Of a DNA stretch of 64,000 nt, positions 23,402 to 34,901 are shown one piece after another; position 1 is the stretch's first letter; the number at the start of each line of letters is the position of its first letter. The stretch comes from Ecdyonurus torrentis (Eukaryota; Arthropoda; Insecta; Ephemeroptera; Heptageniidae). The DNA is taken from NCBI GenBank assembly GCA_949318235.1, contig OX439127.1:22405374-22469373 (forward strand), written 5' to 3'. Position numbers and translations under genes: made by a program. Below the pieces are notes generated by a model. That model did no database searches. It saw only the letters and a program-made list of their open reading frames with translations, and was not told the origin of the DNA.

Positions 23402-26400
23402 TCAATGCAGCAAGTTTCATTTTCGGAAAGAAACATAAAAATGTGACAAAAAATAAAGAGTGTAATAAAATATAGAACTATACTGTAACTCAATTTTCAA
23501 TAAAATAAAATTAAGGATATTTTTTACTTTGCGGAGGGAAATTTTATTGCACATAGATTTGGAGAATGAAAGTGATTATTTTTAAGTACTGATAAGAATG
23601 ATTATAAAGTTGCGTTTCCTAACCAGAGCTAAATCAAATGAATTCTGTCTTTGTATAATATATAATGGAATTGGTTAGATATACATAACACCTTCTCTTC
23701 TGTGGTTTTATGGTATTTCCATAATTATAATATATACATATAAATATATTTTGTTGGAATCCAGAAAATTTGTCACTTTAAAAAGGTTTTAATTACATTT
23801 TAAAATGAGTTAATATTTAGGTTACTTTAGGATGCCTCACTTTACAGTATAATTTAGAATCAAGTTAGTGATGAAATATGCGTAGTTACATACAGATAAA
23901 TAATGTAACAAATAGAGCAGTGTCATCAATTTGTTTATTATTTATTTATTAAATGGCACTTTTACTATAATCGCCAAGGGTTTACTGAGAATTCGCGATT
24001 CAATTATTTAAATCTAAAATTTTTAATTTGCTGTGGTATGGTCTATTGAAGAGACACTATTTTTATGCAATAAATTAGATGTCATATAATATATGAAAAT
24101 ATAAAACGATATTTCATGTAACTAAAATTATTATTCTCATGAAATACTGCAGTGTGTGATCATGACTTCGCATACAAAAGGCATAAAATATTAATAAAAA
24201 ATGAATATACAACAACAGTTTAGAAACCTTGCAGTGCATAGATTTCAACGTGTGTTAGAATTAAAAGGCGTGTCCTAGCCAAGTTCACAGAGGTAGCAGA
24301 CCTTGATTTGGAGAACAACGACACCTTGTCCAAAATGACTCATGACAATTAAAAAATAGCACATAAATGCAGCTAGGAAATTTATTAGAGTACAGCAGCG
24401 AGTAAAGCTGCAAGTTGAGTAGAAGTGGAGCAACCGCGAGTATAGGGCTAGAGGCAGGTAAAATGAGTGAAAGCAGCTCGTAAAGTGGCCAGGTGCGGGC
24501 GCGGAGCGACTAGAATGACGGAAACCAAAAAACACTGCTCATTCAGTTTGTGAAGTCACACATAATTTTACTTAATTGCAGCCTTAGGCGTCAACATACT
24601 TGTAATTTCAAAACTCTCTGTCTCGTTATTTTAATTAACAAATGCGGTTATAGAACCAAAAAGTCTCCGAAAAACTTGGAAGTTTATACAAAAAACAAAC
24701 GATGAGAAATAAGAATGTATATGAATCAGTTATGTTAACCCGTGGTTCAAATACATAATTATGTTATTTGACCAGAAAGTGATACAGCTGGAAGACATTT
24801 AAGTGAATAATAATAAAATAACCAATCATAATAACATTTGACGTTCATGCCACACTTAACAAGTTCACACTATAAAACCAAACGAAGTTAAAGTAATAAA
24901 GTTTATTGAGACACAAAAATATTTTATGCAAAAAATTTCACAGCAAAAATTTAATGTTAAATGACAAAGTTTGAACTGGCTTTAATGTACACACGATTGT
25001 AATAATAGTATCTTCAATTTTAAATTCAGCACGTGTTTTTCCCGTACGAATAACATTGCAAATTTTGCACGAGTTTTAAAATGGGAAAATATAATATCAC
25101 AATCGTGTGTACATTAAAAAGCGAGGTCATTACATGCGTGAAAGCTAGAAAAATAAATACGATAAAAACAATATTCTATTCGAAGTATCATGTGGAACGC
25201 AAAATTAATGGCCTGCACTCTACCAAAAAAAAAAAAAAAAAAAAAAAACTATAATAATTATACTAACTTGCTTTTTCAGCAACATTTATTCATTACAACA
25301 AAAGTATATAATATTGAATAATAATATGCTGCACGGCATTACAAATATGTTGTACATACACCGTAATTATTTATGAAATTCCGAAATAGCAACATTTATG
25401 ATATTTATGAAAGAAATGGTAACATAAAATAAATCTTTTCTTTTCTCCGTGTCGTAACAATGAGCTAAGAGACAAATTGGGTAGCTTTAGTACACAATAT
25501 ACTGTTTGATAATATTACAATACATACCAATTAGCCTATTACTCATTATTAAGTTTTACAACTCACCACCCAACATTTGTTTTAATTCAATTGTACAGCG
25601 TTCTTCGATTTTTATGTTTTTCCTTAATTTTTAAAACTGTTTCTTTCCAAGTCAAATGAATTAGAGCATGCACAATAATAATAATAATAATTTGACGATC
25701 ATACAATAGCGCATCGTTTACATTATGCTTATTAACTATGTCAAAATATATAAGCAAGCACTCCATATTTCATCCAAGTTTTGTAATAATGCTATTTCTA
25801 TTACTCTGAATTAAATTAGCTCGTTCTTCTTTTTAACTTTTATCCTTTTTATTTTATATATGATTGAATTGCAAAATATAGCGTATGGTGCTACACTATA
25901 AAATGCAATTAAAAACGCATTAATTACATTCTAATTAATTTAATTTCATCAAAAATCATAGAAAAAAATATATTTTGTTATTTATAGAATCACCAACATA
26001 AACCATTATTTTTGTTATCATTTTTAAAATATGTGTAAATATTATAAAAATTAGAAAATCCGGTTTTATTAATAATTAATTAAACAAATTATGTCATTTG
26101 TTCTATTTTATATATCATACAAAAAAAAATGTATATCTGTAAACCATAATATTACATTTTCATTTTTAAACCTTAATATTGAGGTCAAATGTGTGCATGT
26201 CCTCTACCGTATAGGTGCTGCAATAATACGAAACCTATTACATAAAACAAGCTTTAATTATAAATAAAAATAATGTATATGAAGTAATATTTAATACTAT
26301 ATCTAATCTACATATTAATATGTATTACAAACAAGTATATTATTATAATATATAGGATTCAAAAAAAAAAAGTTTAAAATCGTGCAGTGCATATTTTAGT

Positions 26401-27754
26401 TATGTTTTTACGAAAGTTAATTTATATAAAATCTCATAGTGGCGATAGGTGATTTCTGTCATGTGAAAAGAAATCTTAGCATACTTAACAAGCAAAAAAA
26501 AATATTTTTTATTTTGTTTCTTTGAAAATATTTATACGTCACAAATATTACAGAAAAAAAAAGCTATAGAAATTGCAGATTTATAAAAAAATTGGAAGTT
26601 TTCACTTCATTTAAAATGAATATAATACGATGAGGTAAAATGATACGCTGATTTTTTAAAATATACAGTATAATATTTTACGTTCAAGTAAATATTATAA
26701 ACTTAAAACTATATTAATTCAGCTTGTGGTATTATTTTTTATATATATATATAAAAAGTAAATCAAGATTATAGCAAGTTGGCTGACTGTCTGGAGATCA
26801 GAGGTCGTTTTTTTTAAAAGTGACCTACGTACTTGACCTTGAAATTACATAATATGACATGATGACATGATTCGCGATTTGTCCATCCACAGGTGTAACT
26901 GAGTCTGGCATAATGTTTAAAGTGTGAACCGAGGTCAGGAACACAATCAACTAACTACATACTTGAATTATATGCTTTCAGGCAACCACTCAATTTAGAA
27001 ACTATATTGGAATTGGAAATCGAAAGCCATCTTCAACAATCAATCAAATTTCAATTTAAACATCTGTTGTAATATAATTTTTTTTTTTCTTTTTCTTTCT
27101 TTTTTTTTCTTCTTTTTTTCCGAATGTTATACATAATTATTTGTCTAATAAAAACATGCAAGCGCAACAAAAGATAGCCAAATTTAGCTTGAATTTAACT
27201 ACTGTTTATTTTAATTATTTCCCGAAAATTTCCAGGCTATCCCTTATTCTACGAATGCGGATGTAAACTTAATAAAAGTATCTAAAAGATTACATAGAAT
27301 ACAACCAAAAAAAAATACACAATCTGATACTTTTTGTACTATTTATAACGTATGATACCCTGTGAAAATATTTTGTTATTTCCATAATGCAGTAAAAATT
27401 TGTATGTTACTAATTTTGAAACATAATACAACTGCTGCCGTTCATTGATCTGCTAAAAAATATTATACTATAGTAATATACTGTAGCAGGGCTAAGCTAA
27501 TCTTATTGTGCATGAATCCATTTATGATCACTTAAAAATATACCTCTCTTATCTCATAACAAAATATTAGTAAAATTGTCGGCATATATTTATTATTAAC
27601 ATCTTGAACGAAATCAGAATTCAACCAAGTAATATATAATTATATATATATATATATATATAATAAAACTATTGAAAATTAGATAATAAAAGAAAATTAA
27701 GGCTTTAAAAAACTAATGATAATATTAAGCATTAATGCGTTAAAAGTCTTCTTG

Positions 27755-27788
<34 letters not shown>

Positions 27789-27867
27789 CTACTTGTAATG
27801 GTTAATAGTCATAAATTAACTGTAATTATGAAGGTTCGTGACATTACAGTAATAAAGCAATTATATG

Positions 27868-27951
<84 letters not shown>

Positions 27952-28092
27952 ATTTATTAGTGTAATTATCTAAACTAATGTTGAACGTTTAATATTTATT
28001 TCCTGATTTAAATACATAAAAATAGTCGTTATTTAACAAAATAAAATCATGCCAATGGTGTGAATATTCATATTACCTTCTCTGGAGCCCAT
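13802..28092 (-). CDS. G6PD (Zw): glucose-6-phosphate 1-dehydrogenase
   Basis: Cytosolic enzyme oxidising glucose 6-phosphate to 6-phosphogluconolactone with NADP+, the entry step of the oxidative pentose-phosphate pathway. Exons are 28092-28077, 22487-22455, 20637-20507, 19237-19091, 18933-18719, 18097-17939, 17101-16882, 16755-16536, 16427-16222, 16053-15893 and 13901-13802. All are GT-AG and in phase, totalling 1608 nt, 535 residues plus TAA (human form about 515). Motifs: coenzyme fold [18 protein letters not shown] from residue 58; EKPFG at 189-193; active-site RIDHYLGKE at 217-225; [38 protein letters not shown]; structural-NADP region [21 protein letters not shown]-terminal [10 protein letters not shown]. 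Nothing catalytic is missing. Two alternative N termini are possible (separate entries). Intron 1 is about 5.6 kb. Confidence 0.97.
14239..14554. mobile_element. TTAA-flanked long-TIR MITE, family T-a copy 2 (nested)
   Basis: TTAA at 14239-14242 and 14551-14554, with the end AGGCGTAGAACACCTTGAAC and its complement. It is homologous to 491-806. Two TGACGTCA palindromes (14369-14376 and 14417-14424) sit symmetrically in the arms around the loop. It sits inside the hAT-like element, so it inserted later. Confidence 0.85.
14631..14740. repeat. TA dinucleotide microsatellite with CA tail
   Basis: About 95 bases of alternating TA followed by a short CA run, inside the hAT-like element in the last G6PD intron. 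Confidence 0.95.
15016..15842. mobile_element. long R1-family copy with internal hairpin
   Basis: The left arm opens AAGGAAAATAAACCATCTCG and carries GGATAGGAGAAACCAGCAAG. The right arm carries CTGTGCTAGCAAGATTTTCA, TAAGGCCCTTGCTGATTTCT and CCTATCC. The interior is longer than in other copies and contains a separate hairpin at 15268-15383. It lies in the last G6PD intron. Confidence 0.8.
15268..15383. repeat. hairpin nested in the R1 copy
   Basis: The left arm CTTCGCAGAAAACCGAACTA continues through CTGTAGTCTC and CCTCAAATTTG. The right arm is the complement CAAATTTGAGG ... GAGACTACAG ... TTCTGTGAAG. The arms are about 48 bases with few mismatches. Confidence 0.8.
17102..17553. other. G6PD intron, no gene seen
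   Basis: AT-rich intron sequence between two G6PD exons. It contains AGCATAGCTCGTGTTGAAGC near 17299, which recurs as AGCATAATAGTTCGTGTCGA near 31074, a dispersed repeat fragment. Confidence 0.5.
17554..17730. mobile_element. pogo-like MITE, copy 1
   Basis: The left end TAGAGTAAACTCTCGATTTT and the right-end complement TACAGTAAACTCTC are flanked by TA. Internal repeats of TTCACAAAATTGAGA occur. The family relation to pogo/Tigger ends (CAGTAAACTCTCG type) is by similarity of the terminus only. G6PD intron. Confidence 0.7.
18234..18718. other. G6PD intron with weak inverted repeat, no gene seen
   Basis: AT-rich. Contains AAAGGGCATACTTG (about 18392) and AAGTATGCTCTTTG (about 18472) as an inverted pair, with CCATAAGCCATATGG between them. 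This is possibly an old foldback element. Confidence 0.45.
19389..19578. mobile_element. pogo-like MITE, copy 2
   Basis: TACAGTGAACTCTCGATTTT at the left and its complement at the right, with internal TTTCACAAAATCGCGAG-type repeats. It aligns along its length with 17554-17730 (shared GAAATCACAAGGGACCCAGA and TTTAACATTGC). G6PD intron. Confidence 0.75.
19579..20506. other. G6PD intron, no gene seen
   Basis: Low-complexity AT-rich intron. No repeats with clear ends and no exon-like segments were seen. Confidence 0.5.
20638..21261. other. G6PD intron with T tract
   Basis: A run of about 32 T at 20888-20920 and simple AT-rich sequence. No other feature. Confidence 0.6.
21262..21295 (-). CDS. 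G6PD (Zw): candidate alternative first coding exon of G6PD
   Basis: ATG at 21295-21293 opens [11 protein letters not shown], and a GT donor (GATG|GTAATT) at 21262 leaves phase 1, exactly the phase needed to join exon 20637-20507. This would give a 530-residue isoform. Upstream on the same strand is TTTATATAAAC near 21318-21328, a possible TATA box. Splicing in from exon 1 would create GTA AAA TGA, so it can only work as an alternative start and not as an internal cassette. No transcript evidence is available here. Confidence 0.5.
22335..22371. repeat. A-homopolymer
   Basis: About 36 consecutive A in G6PD intron sequence near the cassette exon. Length is likely unstable. Confidence 0.9.
22455..22487 (-). 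CDS. G6PD (Zw): 33-base cassette exon of G6PD
   Basis: Bounded by a pyrimidine-rich acceptor (TTCTTTCAG) and a GTAAT donor. It begins and ends in phase 1 and encodes [10 protein letters not shown] between MGSREG and VPASEL. Because its length is a multiple of three, skipping it gives a 524-residue protein in frame. The encoded segment lies before the coenzyme fold, so it should not affect catalysis. Confidence 0.7.
23346..23399. repeat. TA microsatellite
   Basis: About 54 bases of alternating TA in G6PD intron 1. Confidence 0.95.
24270..24540. other. GC-richer block in G6PD intron 1
   Basis: A block of clearly higher GC than the intron around it, including GCCAGGTGCGGGCGCGGAGC near 24489. 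It is open in one minus-strand frame for 86 codons but the translation (Ser/His/Phe-rich) has no recognisable domain. It might be an internal promoter or a repeat fragment. Function unknown. Confidence 0.35.
24981..25118. mobile_element. MITE with perfect 20-base TIRs
   Basis: The left end TTTAATGTACACACGATTGT (24981-25000) is the exact complement of the right end at 25099-25118. The 98-base interior is non-coding. G6PD intron 1. Confidence 0.85.
27869..27951. repeat. TA then TG compound microsatellite
   Basis: About 58 bases of TA repeats followed by about 25 bases of TG repeats. Confidence 0.95.
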
Positions 28093-28240
28093 GGTGGATG
28101 GAGTTTAGATAATGTTGCGGGTTTCAGCTACACTGAGGGCTGAGACTGGATGCTGCTCGTGGCTTGCTCACTATCTTGCAGAAGGAGAAGGTCTGCACTC
28201 GACTCGCGAACGCTCGACTATCCACAATGTTGTGCTATAG
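28093..28240 (-). promoter_or_regulatory. G6PD 5'UTR and probable promoter region
   Basis: Sequence immediately upstream of the G6PD ATG is less AT-rich than the surroundings (ACTCGCGAACGCTCG). The ATG context is CCACC before ATGGGC, a good Kozak match. No clear TATA box was seen. Limits are a guess. Confidence 0.45.
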
Positions 28241-30199
28241 AGACAACCAACAGAGAAACGAAAGGATGTAATACGCCAACCATTATACATGAATAGCAGC
28301 CCTACTTATTAAAGTAAATTTCAATTTCCAAATGAAGTGCGTCACTTCACAGAGTTGAGCTTTCGCCGGTACAAAAGAAGCCTGCTCGCACATTAAAAAA
28401 TAATAATAATAAACTATATCTAAATTTGAACATGTTTACCCAATAATAATTATATGTGTCAGATTAATAAATCAAATTCTGTACTCGGACTTGCTACACT
28501 AATTAATTCCTTGAGAGAAGAGTCGTGCTTTCCAATTGCACCAACTCTAAGATCGCATCAAAAACATTATTTTAAAAATATATGTGCACAAAAATGTTTA
28601 TAGTTAATAAATTATGCACAGCAAAAAAATATCAAACTCTCTCTCTCTCTCTTCATCACAATTTTAAAATTTAATTTTAATTGTTATAACTGCGAAACAA
28701 TAAATCTGAAAGTTAAAAAAATTACAGAACCCAAATATCTAAGTTTTATTAAAGTCCCGATTGACAAATGGCATAACCACTGCACCCGGTCCATACAGAG
28801 AAATTTTAGCAGCCTTGATATCTCTCTCTTTTTGTTTTTTTATTTTTTTTTTCCCTCCTCAACCCCTTCATGGAATGGTGCTAATTTGTTTTCAACAGAG
28901 ATGTTGAGAAAACGGTACAATTTAACTTTCATATATAGAATTTCTACTACGTAAATTGAACGTTAATTATTTAAAGCATAAATCGTTATCAGTTTTTTAT
29001 GCGTTTTTTTTTTTTTTTTTTTTTTTTAATCAAAGATCAAGGGCAATGAAATGAAATGGTGCACTTGAAGTCAGCTGACATGAAAATGTTAAATTAGATA
29101 ATTGGATTTGTATCATCACTCATTATGTAATGAATTATGTCAATTGAAATTAATAAAAATTAATTTATTTTCAATTTAATAAAATTCTAAAAGTTTCCTG
29201 GTAGCTTTGAGAAGTCAAAATTATAATATTCTGTAAAATAAAAAATATAACAATAATAATAAAGGAATTTAATTATATTTTTTAAGTTTTACTTCATATT
29301 GGTGGGTGTGGGTCTGGACTTGAGTTGCAAGTTTATTTTCAATTATTTATTTATTTTACTATTTATTATTTTAGTGCTACTACATTACCCCCCCCCCCTT
29401 CAAATTTTGTTGAAAATGTGCCTCGATTTTGGAGTCCATCGGTGATATTTAGGATATTTTATAACAAAATGGGTGTTCCAGAAGGAAATACAACCTGTTT
29501 AAAACAAGTAAAAATACTAGTAAGTATAGTAATCCTCATTTAAATTTCTCTAGCTACAACGCAATAGTTTTTTTCAAAAAACACGTAATAAAAAAGTTCC
29601 ACAATGCTGGATAGGGAATTAGTGGGAGTGTATCTAATCATATACACAATCCTATAATCCTGTACACAGAATGATTCGCTTGCGCACTACGTCGGTAACA
29701 GCTATTAAAATAGCACTTTACGTCAATCTCAGAGTTCATGACTTGAGATCCAATAAAATATCGGTCAAACCTAAGCAAACTTATCTGAAAAAAAATTATA
29801 AAAATGAATTAGCAATTATAAAATAAATTTTTTTGTAGAAATAAAAGAATCACACTGGAATTTTCAAATGTTATTTTACACTAAAATAAAATTTCAAATT
29901 ATCAAATTTTATTGATTTAGATTTAAATATCAAAATTTAGAATTTTGAATCTATTACTTTGATATAATGGCTATAGTATTGAATAATTGACTCGTCGTCA
30001 TTACCTTTTTCGCAGAGATTAATACACAATTTATTTGACTTATTTTTAAAAGTATGTTGCCTTATCAGTAGTTTCCGTTATACTGCTCTTTCTTCCTCCT
30101 TTGAGGCACGGATAACTTTTATACTTACGCAATATTGACATGCTTTGTTAATCTTGTGAATCAAAGCTCATTAAAAGAATAAGACCATGAATATATTAA

Positions 30200-30346
<147 letters not shown>

Positions 30347-32143
30347 TTGAGGTTGTAAACGAGTATCCAAAAAAATTCCCCTTGCAATTCCAAGTGGCCT
30401 GTTGTAGGCGTTTTTTAATATAGAAATAATGTATAGTTTCTGAAAAACATACAAGTATCGTAGAGGCCATATTTGATTATCAGATTGAAACAATAAAATT
30501 ATAGTTTATTAACCTAATACCAAAAGAAAGAGAAAGTTGTACCCAAGCCCGCTTTACACCGCTCGTTCATTCCACAAATCGGAATATTTTTGAAGTGTGG
30601 GAGGCTAATTCTTACGTAACTTAATTATTTTTTTTTATCAATATCTCAAACTGTTTAAAAAATAATCAATAACAAAGCCCACATACTAACTTAATGACCT
30701 TCGGATTATGATGTAATTCAATTTTCTTGTTGTTTAAAAAGTATATAATAATAATTAATAATAAATAAATACACCACAAAGAAAACTGACCACAAAATTT
30801 TAGCTCCAATTGAAAAAAAAAAGTGAAATTTCATAAAAAATTAGTAAGTTGTTTCCCTGTTCAATTGCTATTTGAAATAATATATTAATATTATAATAGT
30901 AATATGTTAACTTTCAAATGTAAATAATTGCAAAAAGTACATTAAGCTCTAGTATAATGTAAATTGTTGTAAAATTCCATTGCATTGTTATTCCCTATTT
31001 TTTTTAATTTTAATTTAACTATAAATTATACAGTTCTTTACATTGTGGTCTTATAATTTCAGAGCATCAGAGAGCATAATAGTTCGTGTCGAAGCAAATA
31101 ACATAAGTAAAGAATATATCGAAAGAAAATAAAGATTAAATAGAAATTGTTACATTTTTATATCATAGAGTACAGAATTAAAAAAAAAAAATAAATAAAA
31201 AAAAAAGTTCTTAATTTTTGGTTAGGCAAGAACTTGACATAAGTAAGCAACGTAAGCTTGAAATTAACATCAAAGAAAAAAATTCAAATCTTTTGAGATC
31301 ATAATTTTTTTTTTTTTTTTTTTTTTAGCTCGATCATCGTTAAAAGACAAAAAATCATAGTACTGGGAAGAAAATTTCATTTTTTTGTCCCTTGTATATT
31401 TTTAAAAAGAATGACAACTTGAACTAAAATTTACATTATATTAAAGTTCCAAAAGAGGCATTTTAGTAATTAGTTGTGGATACAGAGATTGTCTCTCATG
31501 TTTTAACACTCTCAAATTAAATCTATGAAAGTTTAAAGAAGTTTTGAGACTCGTTTTTAATGTATTCCTGCAGGCTAAAGCAAATATCACTCTACAGGCA
31601 CACATATATTATATTTTATCTATGCTGTATATTGTCAATATACTGGTTGCAAGAATTTTATCGGTAATAATAAAATATAATAATACAAAAAATAATAATA
31701 ACAATATTATTGATTTTCTATTTGTTAGCATTAACTCCAGCTCGGGAGCACAAGAAAGGGGCGAAAACATTACACATAGAATAATAAATAATAATGTAAT
31801 AAATGCATTTAATAATTAATTTCATAATGTATTATTTTTATTTTCGTAAATTTGTAAAATTTATGTGTTATGTTAATTTGTACACCAAGTGTGTTTACTC
31901 AATAAAATTAATTAATAGAAATGGTACTATAACAGAGTTTATAATTTGTATTATTTATAATACCTATATAAATTAATAAATAAAATATACAAATAATTAC
32001 AATTATAATATATCTGAAGTAAAACATATGATTCTTTTTCTAATGTAATTCTAATATAGTAATTTGCTTTTGCTTATTAGTGGTAATACACTTGCCACAC
32101 ATTATACATCCACCCACAAATACATACTTATCATACACATACG

Positions 32144-32265
32144 TACAGCTCTGGACAAAAGTTCCCAATTGGGGTAGCGGCTGCTGCTGGGTTTTCTCAT
32201 ACGATAGCATAATGTGACTGCAGGTTGCCTATACAAATCATTGGGCAACTTTTGTCCAGAGGTGT
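32144..32265. mobile_element. Tc1-like MITE, copy 1
   Basis: Ends in TA. The left end TACAGCTCTGGACAAAAGTT and right end CAACTTTTGTCCAGAGGTGTA are complements. Interior GTTTTCTCATACGATAGCAT is shared with copy 2. This resembles non-autonomous Tc1/mariner elements with CAGCTCTGG ends. Confidence 0.8.
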
Positions 32266-33226
32266 ACATTGTACCTAAATTATTCCAACCCACACACTGT
32301 ATATCCATGGTTACAACATTATGGATCTAACATTTTGCTTAACATTGGATCGCTCCTTTTCTGTTCTCATGACAATAATGATTCATCAAGTTGAACTCAA
32401 TTGTACATCACAATTATAATATTTATTATAATTTGATGATTTTTAAATTTAAAAACAATTTTAATTTTGAATAAATTAACTACCTACACTTATCTCTTCT
32501 GTATCACCCTTTAAACAAATAGTTACATACCCTGGGGGCTGATTCTGTAATTTTTTTCGCTGTTATTTAGGCATTATCTTTAATATCTCTGAATCTTGAA
32601 GGATACTTTATACTATGAATTTAAATTTTGACCATGTGCACGTAAAAATTTTCATTAAAAAAATATTTTACATATTAAATATTTTTCATTGCAAAAAAAA
32701 AAAAAAAAAAAAAAAAAAAATGTCAATCAGTTTTATGTAATAGTGTGCACTTGCCTTCAACTACTGTATAACTATCTCGTCTCGCGTGCATTCAAATGAT
32801 ATCAAATGCAAAATATTGGCACAAAAATATTACTTGATTTTGTTTCCTCCTTGAACCATATTCTCACTCTCCTATAACCAGAGCTGTGCTTGTTCTGAAG
32901 CAGTGTAAAAATACAAGGACATAATGAACTATAAACATTGTGTATTATGGTTCATATAATAAATCTTGTATCTATCGTTCATATTTCCTATTTTTCTGTA
33001 TATTCCAGAGGATGTAAATATTATGAATTGTGATAATAATTGTGGTTCATTAAATGGTAACATGCACTTAGTATTGGAGGGGAGAGACAGACAGACAGAC
33101 AGAGTGACAAAATTAAAACGAGTTCTATACCAAACAGGATAAACCCAACAATGTGTGATATGTAATAGAAATACATGAGATGAGATGTATGAGATGAGGT
33201 AGATTGGTGAACCATCCTGAGATATG

Positions 33227-33350
33227 TATAGCTCTGGCCAAAAGTTCCCGAACGGGGCAGCGGCGGCCGCTGCGTTTTCTCATACAGATAACATAGGGTG
33301 GTTGCGAGTTGCCTATGCAAATCGTTCGGGAACTTTTGGCCAGAGCTGTA
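33227..33350. mobile_element. Tc1-like MITE, copy 2
   Basis: Same family as 32144-32265: TATAGCTCTGGCCAAAAGTT at the left, ACTTTTGGCCAGAGCTGTA at the right, GCGGCGGCCGCTG and GTTTTCTCATACAGATAACA inside. Confidence 0.8.
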
Positions 33351-34479
33351 CCTCTGAATTGGCGTGGGCCATCACCACCATTTTCAGGTCTGACCAGAAA
33401 CACGAGTAGACCTGTGAAGCCTAAACACCTCTCTTATGGTTTTACCTTTGACACACTGGCATACACAAAGGCATCAACAAGTTTAGTGGAGAAAACGAGA
33501 GCACATTCAGTGCATATACTTGGCCTCTGAAAAAGCCGTATAATACCCACTTAGTAACAAACTCGTGATGTTTCACTCATCAAACCAATACACATATACA
33601 TACCACAAGGTTGGTTCAGCTTGAAAGATGTCAGAGTTGGAAAAGGAGATCTTAGGCAAGGTGTTGATAGCTGATTTACTGATATCCCTGACTGTATAAA
33701 TACAAAATTATATTCTTAAATGCTGATACTGGATCAGCTCTCTGTGTGCTACAAAAATGTAGCTACTTAAAGCGTGACTGAAACTGATGTTATAACGCAT
33801 ACTGGTACATATGCATATATATTTATGTTTTTGGTGGGGTGTAGGTGATCACACCTATCCTATAGCTATATGTACATACATGTTTACTTAATACGTCTCG
33901 GCTGAACGTTAAAATCTTTCGTAGGAGGAAATTGATATTATTTTACAGGATCCAGTGTGTACACACAAATTATACTCATTTTCAATGCAATAAAACATTC
34001 ATATTGAACTGGAGGGCATAGCTAGGACTCAAACGTCCGACCAGCTTACAAAATATTTATCAATAATAAAGGTAACTTAATTGCTATACAAAAATACATA
34101 ATACATATGCAAATATATCTTATGCATTTAAAATTAAATCATCTTACCTTTAAAAAAAAGCACTATCATGCCTCACAGAGTTAAAGTTCTTCAAAACAAT
34201 ATCGTTGCTCAAAATTTTGTTAGAGGACGCACGTGGACGGAGGTGACGGTTTGAACTCTTAATAAAAAATTGCTGACAGAATGGTCTCTTAAGCATTCGC
34301 GGCACAACCAAGACATTTACATCATTCTGTGAATTTACTATGTATTATGTTATTTTACTAGCAACATTGTAAATACATACACTAGGCGATGTCACTTTCA
34401 TCAGACTTTCATTGCAAAAACAAAACACTGTCGGCACGGCACAAACAGCTGTTCAAAAAAATTGTAAATAAAAATATTT

Positions 34480-34556
34480 TGATTGTGGTCGGCTGGTCGC
34501 TGGTCGCAGTGGTCGCTAGCTGGTCGCTATTTCACGATTGGGTTTTGATGCAGCAG
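34480..34556 (+). other. candidate 5'UTR exon of TMEM43
   Basis: Contains repeated CTGGTCGC units and ends at a good donor (GCAGCAG|GTAAAA at 34556). It could splice to an acceptor (TTTTGTTGCAG) ending at 34847, leading into the exon with the TMEM43 start. The left limit is unknown; no transcript support. Confidence 0.45.
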
Positions 34557-34901
34557 GTAAAAATATAACAACAATTGGTATGATTTAAGGATAAAGTTGT
34601 ATATTGTATAGCTGGGCTCTAAAATTAATATTAAATCGCATAAGAATACAAATATATAAATTATATGCATGCAAACATCATAATATGATGATACATACTT
34701 TCACAACATAGAAAGGACGTCGTGTATGTACACGCTCTGCCATGCAATTTTTATATTATATAAATATATTATGAATTATGAGAAAAGTGGTATGCATGTA
34801 ATTACAAAAGCATTGGATGGACTGTATTAGTTAAATTTTTGTTGCAGCTTTTCAGCTGGATTTAAGATCTCTGTCTCTCTTGGAGTTTTATTTTGCATAA
34901 A

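Larger units (their letters stand above)
22488..28076. other. G6PD intron 1
   Basis: A 5.6 kb AT-rich intron. It contains a TA microsatellite near 23346-23399, a GC-richer block at 24270-24540, a small MITE at 24981-25118, A tracts near 25225 and 27758, and a TA/TG microsatellite at 27869-27951. The G6PD exon 1 donor is at 28076-28075. Confidence 0.7.

Noticed and set aside
24275..24535. 86-codon minus-strand open frame
   Set aside because: Explained by high GC and the lack of stops; no family resemblance and no good splice or start context.
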